Of a DNA stretch of 64,000 nucleotides, positions 17,101 to 24,918 are shown one piece after another. The stretch covers positions 62,001 to 126,000 of the forward strand of contig NZ_RZOY02000014.1 of assembly GCF_004022705.2 (NCBI RefSeq), given 5' to 3'. The position numbers were made by a program, and so were the translations under genes. Source of the stretch: Mesorhizobium sp. M2D.F.Ca.ET.226.01.1.1. GTDB taxonomy: Bacteria; Pseudomonadota; Alphaproteobacteria; Rhizobiales; Rhizobiaceae. The number at the start of each line of letters is the position of its first letter. Position 1 is the stretch's first letter. The notes under the pieces are model-generated. The model searched no databases. It saw only the letters and a list, made by a program, of their open reading frames with translations, and had not been told where the DNA came from.

Positions 17101-17684
17101 TTCTTCAGCAGCCCCAGGAAGGCGAGCCAGCTTGCCTTGTCGCGCTCGCGGTCCGACTCCTGCGTCGTATAGCGGCCGGCCGTGTCGATCAGCACCGCTT
17201 CGTCGGTGAACCACCAGTCGCAGGACCGCGTGCCGCCGACGCCGGCCACCGGCTGCGCGCTGCCGGAGCCGGCAAGCGGAAATTTCAGCCCGGAATTGAC
17301 CAGCGCCGTGGTCTTGCCGGCGCCGGGCGGGCCGATGATGATGTACCAGGGAATGTCATAGAGGAAATTGCGCTTGCCGCTCGTCCGCTTCAGCGTCGCG
17401 ATGGCTTCGCTCATGCGTGCCTCGAGCACCTGTGAATCGTCGTTGCGCTCGTCGCTGCGCGCGATGGCCGTTTCGAGCGCCTTTTGCGCCTTGCGCCGCT
17501 GCCAGAAGCGGACCCCGTAGAACAGCGCAAGCACGGCGACGGTGACGCCGATGATCGTGGCCCTGATCCACACAGGACCAAGTGGGTGCGTATCGGCAAA
17601 GCGGATCAGCGGCCCGGCGTACCAGACCGCCGCCGAGAAACCGGCAAGCGCAGCCAGGCTGAAGATCCGCAGCATCCAGCGCAT
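14157..17684 (-). CDS. tssM: Second TssM (IcmF-type T6SS inner-membrane protein)
   Basis: At 1175 residues this is normal length for TssM. Two N-terminal membrane helices (about 5-24 and 40-60) flank a short loop. A cytoplasmic NTPase-like domain carries an intact Walker A (GPPGAGKT, residues 118-125) and DTAGRY. A third helix (about 415-435, IALAALAALGVLGLSFFAN) precedes the large periplasmic region that ends in the IcmF C-terminal domain. TssM spans the envelope with TssL and TssJ. The start overlaps the TssL stop by one base (TAATG). It is a paralogue of the TssM at 28527-32066, clearly diverged in sequence, so not a recent duplicate. Confidence 0.95.
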   Translation of the reverse strand: MRWMLRIFSLAALAGFSAAVWYAGPLIRFADTHPLGPVWIRATIIGVTVAVLALFYGVRFWQRRKAQKALETAIARSDERNDDSQVLEARMSEAIATLKRTSGKRNFLYDIPWYIIIGPPGAGKTTALVNSGLKFPLAGSGSAQPVAGVGGTRSCDWWFTDEAVLIDTAGRYTTQESDRERDKASWLAFLGLLKKNRVRQPINGVILAISLADLIGFDDRQLDAHVTEIRSRLRELHETLKIQFPVYLLFTKADLVAGFMDYFGDFDEARRRKVWGATFQTADRTKNMAGEAPAEFDGLAKRLAEEVADRLQEETDPVARIALFGFPAQFGALKSRVTQFVGNLFDTSRSQVNVSLRGLYFSSGTQEGTPFDQVLGAIDRSFGSASQAHLSGAGKSFFLHDLLTEVIFPESGWVSFDRAAERRARLARFGGLSVIALAALAALGVLGLSFFANKQLIASTRQAMAHYRDSADSLLKSTTVSDVDLENVIGPLDQLRSLPAGFDNGDQGKPIEETFGLSQRERLLSASKTAYRQALERTFRSRLLVQAERTIQARMADPIALYEPLKIYLMLGGKAPKVDDELIVSWMKQDWEENRYPGENNREGRAQLEMHLRAMLTLDDAYDPVFALNQPLVEAAQRSLGRMSLADRASAQIKSAVYAARLQDFSVAAKAGPEAQLLFERMDGTDLADLHVAGLYTRAGFNRFFLPQLSRMAQTLVDDRWVLGGGGEQGGIDQDLPKLGPELIDRYGKEFAAAWNGVLDQLKLKAMLKDKPHYLALSAVASPDSPLDQLFTAIADETALTKDTAVESETSTAQQDPAAMAKGLARIGLQVAGGKSQSRAGASSVVAQNAGASVEAQFRPFQALVSGAAGRRPLDALTQNFHDIFQSLKLAADVPSQTERVNANLQLQISTLRANVSRLPKPLARMVNAAADEFEGNVAETSVANLNQTLDQTVTRACEEAVNGRYPFARDSSEDIPMADFAKLFAPGGLMDRFFAQNLAPLIDMTGQEWSWKQNVRSSKDLAKSTLKAFQSAAEIRAAFFPSGGSTPLVSITFTPTSLNSEADSAVLNVDGQTVQSAQAGNAPSIVTWPSGAASGSASLSLAPEMPGRESALKFEGPWALKRLFDKATVTGDGSNTEARFVIGGRDVAYTMQVGSGANPLLLPALSGFSCPKAF

Positions 17685-19210
17685 TAGTCGCCGTTCTCCG
17701 CCGCGCCGGTCTGCAAGGTCTCCTGTTTCGGGATCATCACGTCGACGCGGCGGTTCTTGGCGCGGCCGTCCGCCGTTCCGTTGTCGGCGATCGGTTCGTC
17801 CTCGCCCTTGCCGTCGGCATTGAGCCGCGACGGGTCTTTCAATTGCCCGGCCATCATTGCCCGGACGGCCTTGGCGCGAGCGACGGAGAGATCGAAATTC
17901 GATTTGAACGTGCTCGACTTCTTCGGCTTCACATTGTCGGTGTGGCCGATGATGTTGATCGGTCCGGGTTCAGCGTTGAGCGCCGTGGCGATGTCGGCGG
18001 CGATCGGCTGGAACTGCGGCTTCAGATCCGCCTGGCCGGATGCAAACAAGAGCTGGTTGTTGATCTCGACGACGATGAATTCGCCCTTCTCGCCGACGCT
18101 CAGTCCGCCGTCGGCGATTTCCTTGGCAAGTGCGGCGCGGATACGGTCGATCTGGGCGGTATCCGGAGCCGCGGGCTGTGGCGGGGTGGCTGGCACCGGC
18201 TCAGTGGGCGCCGCCACACTGGCGCGCTCGATGGTGACGGGCGTCGACGGATTGAGCGCCAGCAACTCGCCGGCGGTCGCGTCGCCTTCGTCGGTGATCA
18301 GCACCCGCAATCCGAAGAAGGCCGCTGTCACCAGCGTCGCCGCGGCGGCTGCGACCGCCCAGAGCGGCAGCCGCGCCCTTGGCTTCGGCAACGCCGCCGC
18401 CATGCCCTGCCAACGGGGCGAGATGTCCTGGTCGGCGCGCGGCCTGAAGTAGCGCAGCGTGTCGTAGACGTCGCGCCGGACACGTTCGAGCGCGTTACGT
18501 TCGCCCGCCAGCCCCCGATACTGGCCTTCGAAGCCCAGCGACAGGCAGGCATGCATCAGTTCGAGCAGGTCGTAATGCGCTTCCGGCTTGGCGAGGATCT
18601 TGTTCAGGGCTTCGAAGAAGCCGGCGCCCGTCGGTTGGGTGTGGAAGAACTGTGCCACCAGGCTGTGCGGCAGCCAGTTGTCCTTGCTCGGCCAGGGCAG
18701 ATTGCCGACAAGGTCGTCGGCGGTTTCGCAAAGCGCGAATTTGGCGATCCGCGCGTCTTCCTCGCCAATGCCGGCTTTCGCGATTGCGCGGTCGAAGGTC
18801 TCGACCGCTTCGGCAATGTGTTCAGCCAACGGCGCCGCTTGCCGTTCGACCGGCATCAGCCGCAACTGGCCGAACAGCATCAAGAGCGGGGCCGCGGCGG
18901 CAAGGAGCGGATTTGCCGCGGCATATTTCACGCCGGCGGTAGCGTCGAGCAGGGCCTCCTGCTGCACACCCGGCGCCGCAGCTACCCCCGGTGTCGGTGG
19001 TTGAAAGAGCACGGTTCCGGACGACCAGCCGGTGGGCATCTGCCGGCCGCCGCCGGGGTCGAACACCGTTGATTCACGGGCAGGCGACGGAGCAGGCCGG
19101 CCGCTTTGCGGGCCGGAACCATCGGGAGCGGCAAGCGGCCTTGCCTTTGGCCGCGGGGCTCGGATGACGGTTTTGTCCGCCGGCCTGGAGGGATCGTCCT
19201 TTGAGCTCAT
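17684..19210 (-). CDS. tssL: Second TssL (DotU/IcmH family) with OmpA domain
   Basis: The product is about 508 residues if it starts at ATG 19210 (MSSKDDPSRP); a TTG at 19237 is the alternative. A Pro-rich N-terminus leads into the DotU domain (about 110-310: NPLLAAAAPLLMLFGQLRL, MHACLSLGFEGQYRG). One membrane helix follows (PLWAVAAAAATLVTAAFFG). The periplasmic OmpA-like domain at the C-terminus has FASGQADLKPQF, IIGHTDNVKPKK and NRRVDVMIPK. The OmpA part should anchor the complex to peptidoglycan. A stretch of about 300 bases without a gene separates it from the FHA gene upstream. Confidence 0.94.
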   Translation of the reverse strand: MSSKDDPSRPADKTVIRAPRPKARPLAAPDGSGPQSGRPAPSPARESTVFDPGGGRQMPTGWSSGTVLFQPPTPGVAAAPGVQQEALLDATAGVKYAAANPLLAAAAPLLMLFGQLRLMPVERQAAPLAEHIAEAVETFDRAIAKAGIGEEDARIAKFALCETADDLVGNLPWPSKDNWLPHSLVAQFFHTQPTGAGFFEALNKILAKPEAHYDLLELMHACLSLGFEGQYRGLAGERNALERVRRDVYDTLRYFRPRADQDISPRWQGMAAALPKPRARLPLWAVAAAAATLVTAAFFGLRVLITDEGDATAGELLALNPSTPVTIERASVAAPTEPVPATPPQPAAPDTAQIDRIRAALAKEIADGGLSVGEKGEFIVVEINNQLLFASGQADLKPQFQPIAADIATALNAEPGPINIIGHTDNVKPKKSSTFKSNFDLSVARAKAVRAMMAGQLKDPSRLNADGKGEDEPIADNGTADGRAKNRRVDVMIPKQETLQTGAAENGD

Positions 19211-19506
19211 CGGCGCCGACCAGACGTCGAGTTGCAATGAGCGGGCGTTTGCCTGGAGAAACGCGTTTCAGGCTGAACCTCGGCGGCGGGCCGCAGGGAA
19301 AGGCTCATCTCGCCGAAACATGACATTGCTGCACACGCTCCAAGCCACGCCGCTTTGCCCGCCAGGCAAGCTTGCCAGCATATCCTAGTCGCCCAGGCAT
19401 CTGATTGAAACGGGCCTGCCGATTGAATCGGAGAGCAAGATGATCGAAGAGGCGGCTTCTTCTATGAGAACCGTCACATACAGCCGGCGTGGTCCATGCC
19501 CATGGC

Positions 19507-20586
19507 CTATTTCTGTTTGCCGGCCTTGGCGTAGGCGTCGGCGAAATAGGCAAGGAAGACATCCAGCATGCCGTTCTCGTGCTTGTCTTCCATCGTCCGC
19601 CATGTCGCGACGAGCGCATCCCAGGCCTGGCTTTTCCTGGACGAGAAGGATGCAGGCGGAATTTTCTTGGCGATCGCCTCCGGCGACAGGTCGTCGAGCA
19701 ACCGGGACAGCGCGGCCTGCATGGCGGCGTAAGTGGCGATTTCGTGCGTCTTCAGATCGCGGAACGCATCCTCGATGCTATGCTTGGCATCGAGATAGCC
19801 GGTCCTGCGCTTGGCAAACATGATCTCCAAGATGTCGTCGGTGCCAGGCACGAATTTCAGCGGGTTGTTGTCCTCGGCGCCGATCATCGTGCGGTTCGCG
19901 CTCTTGGCGAGCACCTTTGCCGCCGCGCGCGCCTTGAGCAGCAGGGATAGTTGCTCGACCGTGGTTCTCAGCACGGCGCCGATCTCGGCCGCGACGTCAT
20001 GCGGATCGCGCGACTTGAGCAATTCCGGTGCAATGCCCGCCGCCCTGGCGATCTCGTGCAACATCGCGTCCGCTTCAGCGGGCCGGTTGGCTGGAACTGC
20101 CCCCGGGCCGGGTGGCAGCGCCGAGGATGTCGACGCCGCCGCCTCGGGCGGGCGCTGCCCCGCCGGATTGAAGGATGGCTGCGGGCCGAAATCCAGTGGG
20201 CGGCCGGTCGCGGGCGGCAGTTCGCGCTGTGTCGAGCCGGTCCTGGCCTGCGGATGTCCGGTCGCGGCCCGTTCGTCTTCGACCGAAACGGAGACGACAT
20301 AACGGCCGATCAGCAGCCGGTCGCCCTGGGCCAGCCGATGCGGCCCAGCCATGCGCTGGCGCGAACCGTTGACGAAAGTGCCGTTGCGCGAGACGTCATA
20401 AAGCCAGAATGAACCCGCCTGGTAGCGGACCTCGCAATGCCGGCCCGAAATGAACTTGTCCGGATCGGACAGCGTCCAGTCGCAATTCTCGCGGCCGATC
20501 TCGAAGCTGCGGTCGCGGGCGGCATAGCTGGCGGAGGTGCCGGCCGGCAGCCTGTCGACATTGCTGATCTGCAGAGAGATGAACAT
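19507..20586 (-). CDS. Second T6SS FHA-domain protein (TagH/Fha-like)
   Basis: The 359-residue protein has an N-terminal FHA phosphothreonine-binding domain (about 25-105): RSFEIGRENCDWTLSDPD, then ISGRHCEVRY and DVSRNGTFVNG. The GR, SxRH and NG signature residues are intact. A Pro/Gly/Ala-rich linker leads to the helical C-terminal T6SS FHA domain (about 180-350: GAVLRTTVEQLSLLLKARAA, NPLKFVPGTDDILEIMF). FHA proteins bind the PpkA-phosphorylated partner and trigger assembly. It is the first gene of the minus-strand operon that ends at 7770. A second FHA gene lies in the main operon (35227-36678). Confidence 0.9.
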   Translation of the reverse strand: MFISLQISNVDRLPAGTSASYAARDRSFEIGRENCDWTLSDPDKFISGRHCEVRYQAGSFWLYDVSRNGTFVNGSRQRMAGPHRLAQGDRLLIGRYVVSVSVEDERAATGHPQARTGSTQRELPPATGRPLDFGPQPSFNPAGQRPPEAAASTSSALPPGPGAVPANRPAEADAMLHEIARAAGIAPELLKSRDPHDVAAEIGAVLRTTVEQLSLLLKARAAAKVLAKSANRTMIGAEDNNPLKFVPGTDDILEIMFAKRRTGYLDAKHSIEDAFRDLKTHEIATYAAMQAALSRLLDDLSPEAIAKKIPPASFSSRKSQAWDALVATWRTMEDKHENGMLDVFLAYFADAYAKAGKQK

Positions 20587-20893
20587 CCGGAAGCGTCGCC
20601 AAACTTGGTCAACAATTGCTTATCTTCGTGCAATTTCCGACGGAAAAAACGCTGGGCGCTTGTCCCGAATTGCTTCGGTATTCTAGCAGCTTGCAAGCTG
20701 AGCGGGAGGGGAGCGTTTCACGCCGGCGCGTGGGCGCGGTTTAGCCGTCGCTGTTATTTGGTCTCCATCAAACATGTGCTAGGCTGACTGTGGCGCAGTG
20801 CGGTGAATTCGACATCCCCGAACGTGACGCAGTTAATAGAACGGGGGCTTCAAACCACCACACTGGCGGCCGCGTCGAGGAGGGGCACGACCC
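20587..20893. promoter_or_regulatory. Divergent intergenic region between FHA gene and vgrG
   Basis: These 307 bases must hold promoters for both directions. A perfect 14-base palindrome, CAGCTTGCAAGCTG, lies at 20687-20700 and could be an operator. A strong ribosome site GAGGAGGGG (20877-20885) precedes vgrG. No certain -35/-10 or sigma-54 box was found. Confidence 0.5.
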
Positions 20894-23218
20894 ATGCCGA
20901 ACGAACGTGCCACGGTTGTGCAGACGCCGGCTGGCGCCGATCTGACCTTCACCCATCTCATCGGCCGCGATGAGATCAGCCGTTGTTTCGCCTATACCGT
21001 CGGCTTCGTCTCGAAGAACCGCGACATCGATCCGTTGAAGATGCTGGGCGGCGTCGTTTCGGTCGAGGGCGAATCCAATCCGAAGCGCTGGTTCAGCGGC
21101 CTGGTCGCGGATTTCAAACTTACCCGCATCGAGGATAGGCTGTCCTTTTACGAGGCAACTGTCCGGCCATGGCTCTGGTTCCTCGGCAACACCACCGACT
21201 GCCGTATCTTCCAGAACATGACGGCGGTCGAGATCGTCGAGAAGATATTCTCGAAATATGGCATCGCCAAATTCGAGAAGCGGCTGCAGGGGTCCTATCC
21301 CCAGCGCGAATATTGCGTTCAGTATGACGAGAGCGATCTCGATTTCGTGCAGCGGCTGCTGGAGCACGAAGGCATTTTCTATTTCTTCGAACATGACGAG
21401 GGCAAGCACACGCTCATCCTCTGCGACGCGATGAGCAAGCTGAAGCCGGCGCCCGGTTACGAGAAGGTGCTTTACAACTTCGAGGGCCAAGCCTCGCGGC
21501 GCGATGTCGAATACATCACCGAATGGATACCTGGCAGCGCGGTGCGGCCGGGCGCCTATGCCCACACGGATTATGATTTCGAGAAGCCCGGCGCCGATCT
21601 GATGGCGAAGTCGGCCCAGCCCTTCGCCCACAAGGAGGCCTCCGGCGAAAACTATCGCCAGCCCGGCGCGCATCTCGATGTCGGCCGGGGCGACAAGATA
21701 GCGGGGATCCGCCGCGAGGAGCTCCAGGCCGTTCACCAGCACAGCACGGCGGTTGGCACGGTGCGCGGCTTGTTTTCCGGCTGCAAGTTCACGTTGGAAA
21801 GCTTTCCGCGCGACGACCAGAACCAGGACTATCTGGTGGTCAGCGCCGAATACCGGCTGTTCGACCCGGGCTATCGCACCCAGAGCGAAGCCCACAGCGA
21901 GAACTACAAGGTGGTGCTTGGCGTGGCGCCGACCAAACTGCCCTATCGCCCGCCGCGCATCACGCCGCGGCCGATCATGCGCGGGCCGCAGACCGCGACC
22001 GTCGTCGGCCCTTCAGGCGAGGAAATCTTCACCGACAAATATGCGCGGGTGAAGGTGCAGTTCCACTGGGACCGCCTCGGCAAGAAGGACCAGAACTCGT
22101 CCTGCTTCGTGCGTGTCTCGCAGACCTGGGCCGGCAGCAACTGGGGCTTCATCCAGATCCCGCGCATCGGCCAGGAGGTCATCGTCGACTTCATCGAAGG
22201 CGACCCGGACCTGCCGATCATCACCGGCCGCGTCTACAACGCCTCGCAGATGCCGCCTTACGGGTTGCCGGGCAACGCGACGCAGTCCGGCTGGAAATCC
22301 AATTCCTCGAAGGGTGGCGGCGGCTACAACGAGCTGATGTTCGAGGACAAGGCCGGCTCCGAACTGGTCAATTTCCAGGCGCAGAAGGACCACCATCTGC
22401 TGATCAAGCACGACCGCAACAAGACGGTCCAGCACGACCAGTCCGACCGCATCGACCACGACGCCAAGCACTCCGTCGGCCACAACCTCGACGAGGATGT
22501 CGGCAACAACAAGACAGTCAAGATCGGCGTCGACCAGACGACGAACATCGGCTCGAACGACACCGAAACGGTGGGCACTAATCGCTCGCTGACCGTCGGC
22601 GCCAACGAGACGATCAGCATCGGCGCCAATTCCACCGAAACCATTGGTGCCAATCACACTCAGACTGTTTCGATCGTTCAGGCGATCACCGTGGGCGCAG
22701 CGCGCGTCGATACGGTTGGAGCTTCCGAAACCCGGAGCGTCGGCGGGCCGCAGACGAACACGATCGGCACGACGCGGTCCGTCACCGTAGGTGCCGCGCA
22801 GAGCCACGACATCGGGGCGGATGACAGCTGGACCGTCGCCGCGAACCAGTCGGTGCAGATCGGAGCCGACCAGAACTTCAAGATTGCAAAAAATCAGGGC
22901 GCTGACATCGGCGCCGACCGCTCCGCCAAAATTGCCAAGGACGATCTCACCGAGGTTGGCGGCAATAGAGCCGTCAAAATTGCGAAGAAGAGTCTGGTTG
23001 AAATTGGCGAAGACGGCGGCATCAAGGTCGGCAAGACGCTGTCGATCGAGGCCGGCGACGCGATCGTCATCAAATGCGGGTCGGCTGCGATAGGCATGAA
23101 GAAAGATGGAACCATCACCATCGAAGGAAAAGATATAACTGTCATAGGATCGGGCGAAATAGAGGTGAAGGCGTCGAGCAACATCACCATGAAGGGTAGC
23201 AAGATCAATCAGAACTGA
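20894..23218 (+). CDS. vgrG: VgrG spike protein (TssI)
   Basis: The 774-residue trimeric spike tip has the gp27-like part at about 1-380 (GADLTFTHLIGRDEISRCF, DLDFVQRLLEHEGIFYFFE) and the gp5-like OB fold at about 385-470 (RVKVQFHWDRLGKKD, WGFIQIPRIGQEVIVDFIEG). From about 500 on it is a long beta-prism made of short imperfect repeats of the type TVGANETISIGANSTETIGA, with a late Lys-rich set (KIAKNQGADIGADRSAKIAK). No separate C-terminal toxin domain is seen, so this is a structural (non-specialised) VgrG with an extended needle. DUF6484 and TIGR02270-type genes follow directly, suggesting cargo or adaptor functions. Confidence 0.96.
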   Translation: MPNERATVVQTPAGADLTFTHLIGRDEISRCFAYTVGFVSKNRDIDPLKMLGGVVSVEGESNPKRWFSGLVADFKLTRIEDRLSFYEATVRPWLWFLGNTTDCRIFQNMTAVEIVEKIFSKYGIAKFEKRLQGSYPQREYCVQYDESDLDFVQRLLEHEGIFYFFEHDEGKHTLILCDAMSKLKPAPGYEKVLYNFEGQASRRDVEYITEWIPGSAVRPGAYAHTDYDFEKPGADLMAKSAQPFAHKEASGENYRQPGAHLDVGRGDKIAGIRREELQAVHQHSTAVGTVRGLFSGCKFTLESFPRDDQNQDYLVVSAEYRLFDPGYRTQSEAHSENYKVVLGVAPTKLPYRPPRITPRPIMRGPQTATVVGPSGEEIFTDKYARVKVQFHWDRLGKKDQNSSCFVRVSQTWAGSNWGFIQIPRIGQEVIVDFIEGDPDLPIITGRVYNASQMPPYGLPGNATQSGWKSNSSKGGGGYNELMFEDKAGSELVNFQAQKDHHLLIKHDRNKTVQHDQSDRIDHDAKHSVGHNLDEDVGNNKTVKIGVDQTTNIGSNDTETVGTNRSLTVGANETISIGANSTETIGANHTQTVSIVQAITVGAARVDTVGASETRSVGGPQTNTIGTTRSVTVGAAQSHDIGADDSWTVAANQSVQIGADQNFKIAKNQGADIGADRSAKIAKDDLTEVGGNRAVKIAKKSLVEIGEDGGIKVGKTLSIEAGDAIVIKCGSAAIGMKKDGTITIEGKDITVIGSGEIEVKASSNITMKGSKINQN

Positions 23219-23229
23219 GAGATGCGCGG

Positions 23230-23655
23230 ATGGCCAGGACGGTCGCGAAGATAGACGGTGTCGTGATTGGCATATTTCTGGGGTTTGACGACGATGTTGT
23301 CCCGCTGGTCGTCTTCCCCGGGAACCCCGAGCAGACGGCGCTGCCCGCGCGCAGCCTCACCGAACTGACGTCGGCCATGGTCGGTTCGGAAATCGCCTTG
23401 ATGTTTCAAGGCGGTGATCCGCGAATGCCTTTGATCGTCGGGCGGATCGTCGATCCAGTCCGCAAATCGTCCACGCAAGTTATTCGCGACGGTGAAAGTG
23501 TTCGCATAAATGCCCAGGAACGGCTGGAACTGCGTTGCGGCAAAGCAACCATCGTCATGGAAAAGGACGGGCATATCACGATACGCGGGACGTATCTCGT
23601 CAGTCACGCAAGCGCGTCGAACCGCATTCGCGGCGGTTCGATCAATCTGAACTGA
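23230..23655 (+). CDS. DUF6484 family VgrG-associated protein
   Basis: The 141-residue protein starts 11 bases after vgrG. The core reads VVIGIFLGFDDDVVPLVVFP, PARSLTELTSAMVGSEIALM and GDPRMPLIVGRI. This pattern is known from DUF6484 proteins encoded next to vgrG. The C-terminal half (VRINAQERLELRCGKATIVM, ending RGGSINLN) resembles the last strands of VgrG beta-prisms, suggesting it may stack on or imitate the spike. Its role is unknown; an adaptor or spike extension is plausible. The stop overlaps the next start by one base (TGATG). Confidence 0.75.
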   Translation: MARTVAKIDGVVIGIFLGFDDDVVPLVVFPGNPEQTALPARSLTELTSAMVGSEIALMFQGGDPRMPLIVGRIVDPVRKSSTQVIRDGESVRINAQERLELRCGKATIVMEKDGHITIRGTYLVSHASASNRIRGGSINLN

Positions 23656-23996
23656 TGCCCGTCCCCGTCCTGCGTGAGATCGTGCGCCAGCACGCCGAAA
23701 TGGCCGCCTTCCTTTGGACGGTCTACGACTATCATCTGCTCCATCCGGACGAAAATCCCGATATGGACGGAGATCGGCTGGCGCGGTTGATCGAACGGCT
23801 GGAGGCGCATTTGGACGGGTTACGCGTCGCGGGAAATATCGGCCGGGAGATCGCCAACGACCGATTTTCCGAGTACCCCGAGGCGGGCGAACTGTTCGTC
23901 GTCAGAATGCTACAGCCCACAATTCAGCCCATTCCCGTGACGCAGCTCAACCTTGCGAGTGTGCGGAAATATCTGGCTGCGCATCTGCCGCGCTGA
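23655..23996 (+). CDS. Short TIGR02270-type T6SS protein, only the N-terminal part present
   Basis: The start is fixed by a TGATG overlap with the DUF6484 gene. The 113 residues match the beginning of TIGR02270 proteins encoded near vgrG: VLREIVRQHAEMAAFLWTVY, then ERLEAHLDGLRVAGNIGREI and GELFVVRML. Family members known to me run to about 400 residues with HEAT-like repeats. Here the frame closes after LNLASVRKYLAAHLPR. It is either a natural short form or a gene truncated when the converging cassette was placed next to it: the immunity gene stop at 23997 directly abuts it. Confidence 0.65.
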   Translation: MPVPVLREIVRQHAEMAAFLWTVYDYHLLHPDENPDMDGDRLARLIERLEAHLDGLRVAGNIGREIANDRFSEYPEAGELFVVRMLQPTIQPIPVTQLNLASVRKYLAAHLPR

Positions 23997-24908
23997 CTAC
24001 TGGATCAGGCGAAGGTCGGTGCCGTCATAGTCGAGCTGCAGCGAGTTCCATTTCTTGCCGTCGAAGCGCCAGGCAATGCCCCCTCCGACAAGATAAAGAT
24101 ATTCAGCGTCTGAACGCATGTCCCATCCGCTGCCGGCCGGGTGGAATTCCACCAACTGGTCGCCTTGCTCCCGATAGACGCCGTAGTCGCTATCGCCCCA
24201 ATATGTTTCACCCTGAAACTGGTGGACGCAGAAAAATCTGCTCTTGGGCGCCTCCAGCTCGACGATCTCTTCATTCGTCACGCGGATGCAGGTGCCATCG
24301 TTGCCACAGGCGCGAACGACGCCGTCGGGCGTTACGAATACACCCCATAGATCGTTCTCGATCGGGAGATCGATTGCCTGCCAACCGGCTCCGACCAGCC
24401 GCTGCAGTGTCCCGACCTGTCCTACGCTATGGATAAGGTCGCGCCTTGGCCCGTGAACGTCCCGCAGGCGATGCGGCCGGGCGGGTTTCAACGCCGACCA
24501 AGCATTTCCATCGAACGCCCACGACTGCCCCTTGTCTCCGACCAGGAGAGTGAGGCCATCGTCATAGGACCAAACACGCTGCATCAGATTCTTTGCGACC
24601 TTGGTGGATGTCCAGCCGCCATTGCTGTAGCGCCACACCACTCTCCCCACCTGAAGGGCAAACAGGTTGGTGAGGCTTGGCGACGTCAGAGAGGCAAGCC
24701 ACTCGTCAATTTTCAAGGTTTGACTTTGTGTGCCGGGAGCGAAGCTGCTCACCTCAAAAACAACGGAATAGGCGACGTCGTGGTCCTGCGTTCCGAGCTC
24801 GAAAAGGAGAGCGCAATGATTCAGACCGAACGGAGTGATCTGCATACATTGGGCGTGGTAGCGGGGGTCCCGAAGGATCGTTTCGATTTCGTCGGTGAAC
24901 TTGCTCAT
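23997..24908 (-). CDS. Putative immunity protein, beta-propeller-like
   Basis: The 303-residue protein has no signal peptide. Its C-terminal two thirds contain recurring W/Y-x-DG-type strands: VGRVVWRYSNGGWTSTKV, then KGQSWAFDGNAWSALK, then YWGDSDYGVYREQG and GGIAWRFDGKKWNSLQLDYD. This suggests a small beta-propeller of BNR or kelch type. It starts 10 bases after the stop of the DUF4150 effector gene and is the last gene of the operon, the usual place for a cognate immunity gene. No sequence family is recognised; the immunity function is inferred from position only. A cytoplasmic location would imply a toxin acting in the cytoplasm. Confidence 0.6.
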   Translation of the reverse strand: MSKFTDEIETILRDPRYHAQCMQITPFGLNHCALLFELGTQDHDVAYSVVFEVSSFAPGTQSQTLKIDEWLASLTSPSLTNLFALQVGRVVWRYSNGGWTSTKVAKNLMQRVWSYDDGLTLLVGDKGQSWAFDGNAWSALKPARPHRLRDVHGPRRDLIHSVGQVGTLQRLVGAGWQAIDLPIENDLWGVFVTPDGVVRACGNDGTCIRVTNEEIVELEAPKSRFFCVHQFQGETYWGDSDYGVYREQGDQLVEFHPAGSGWDMRSDAEYLYLVGGGIAWRFDGKKWNSLQLDYDGTDLRLIQ

Positions 24909-24918
24909 GGGCTAACTC

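Noticed and set aside
14154-17435. Open frame of over 1000 codons on the plus strand opposite TssM
   Set aside because: It is antisense to an unmistakable tssM, is Arg/Gly/His-rich with no domain, and is expected from third-position GC bias. The same holds for long plus-strand frames at 8334-10094, 11551-12927, 28953-30902, 37580-39199 and 41240-42742.
20587-20893. Sigma-54 promoter for the vgrG or FHA gene
   Set aside because: No TGGCAC-N5-TTGCA-like pair with correct spacing was found on either strand.
22500-22960. Possible repeat array or CRISPR in the VgrG 3' half
   Set aside because: Repeats are imperfect at DNA level, in frame and encode beta-prism strands; there are no uniform spacers.
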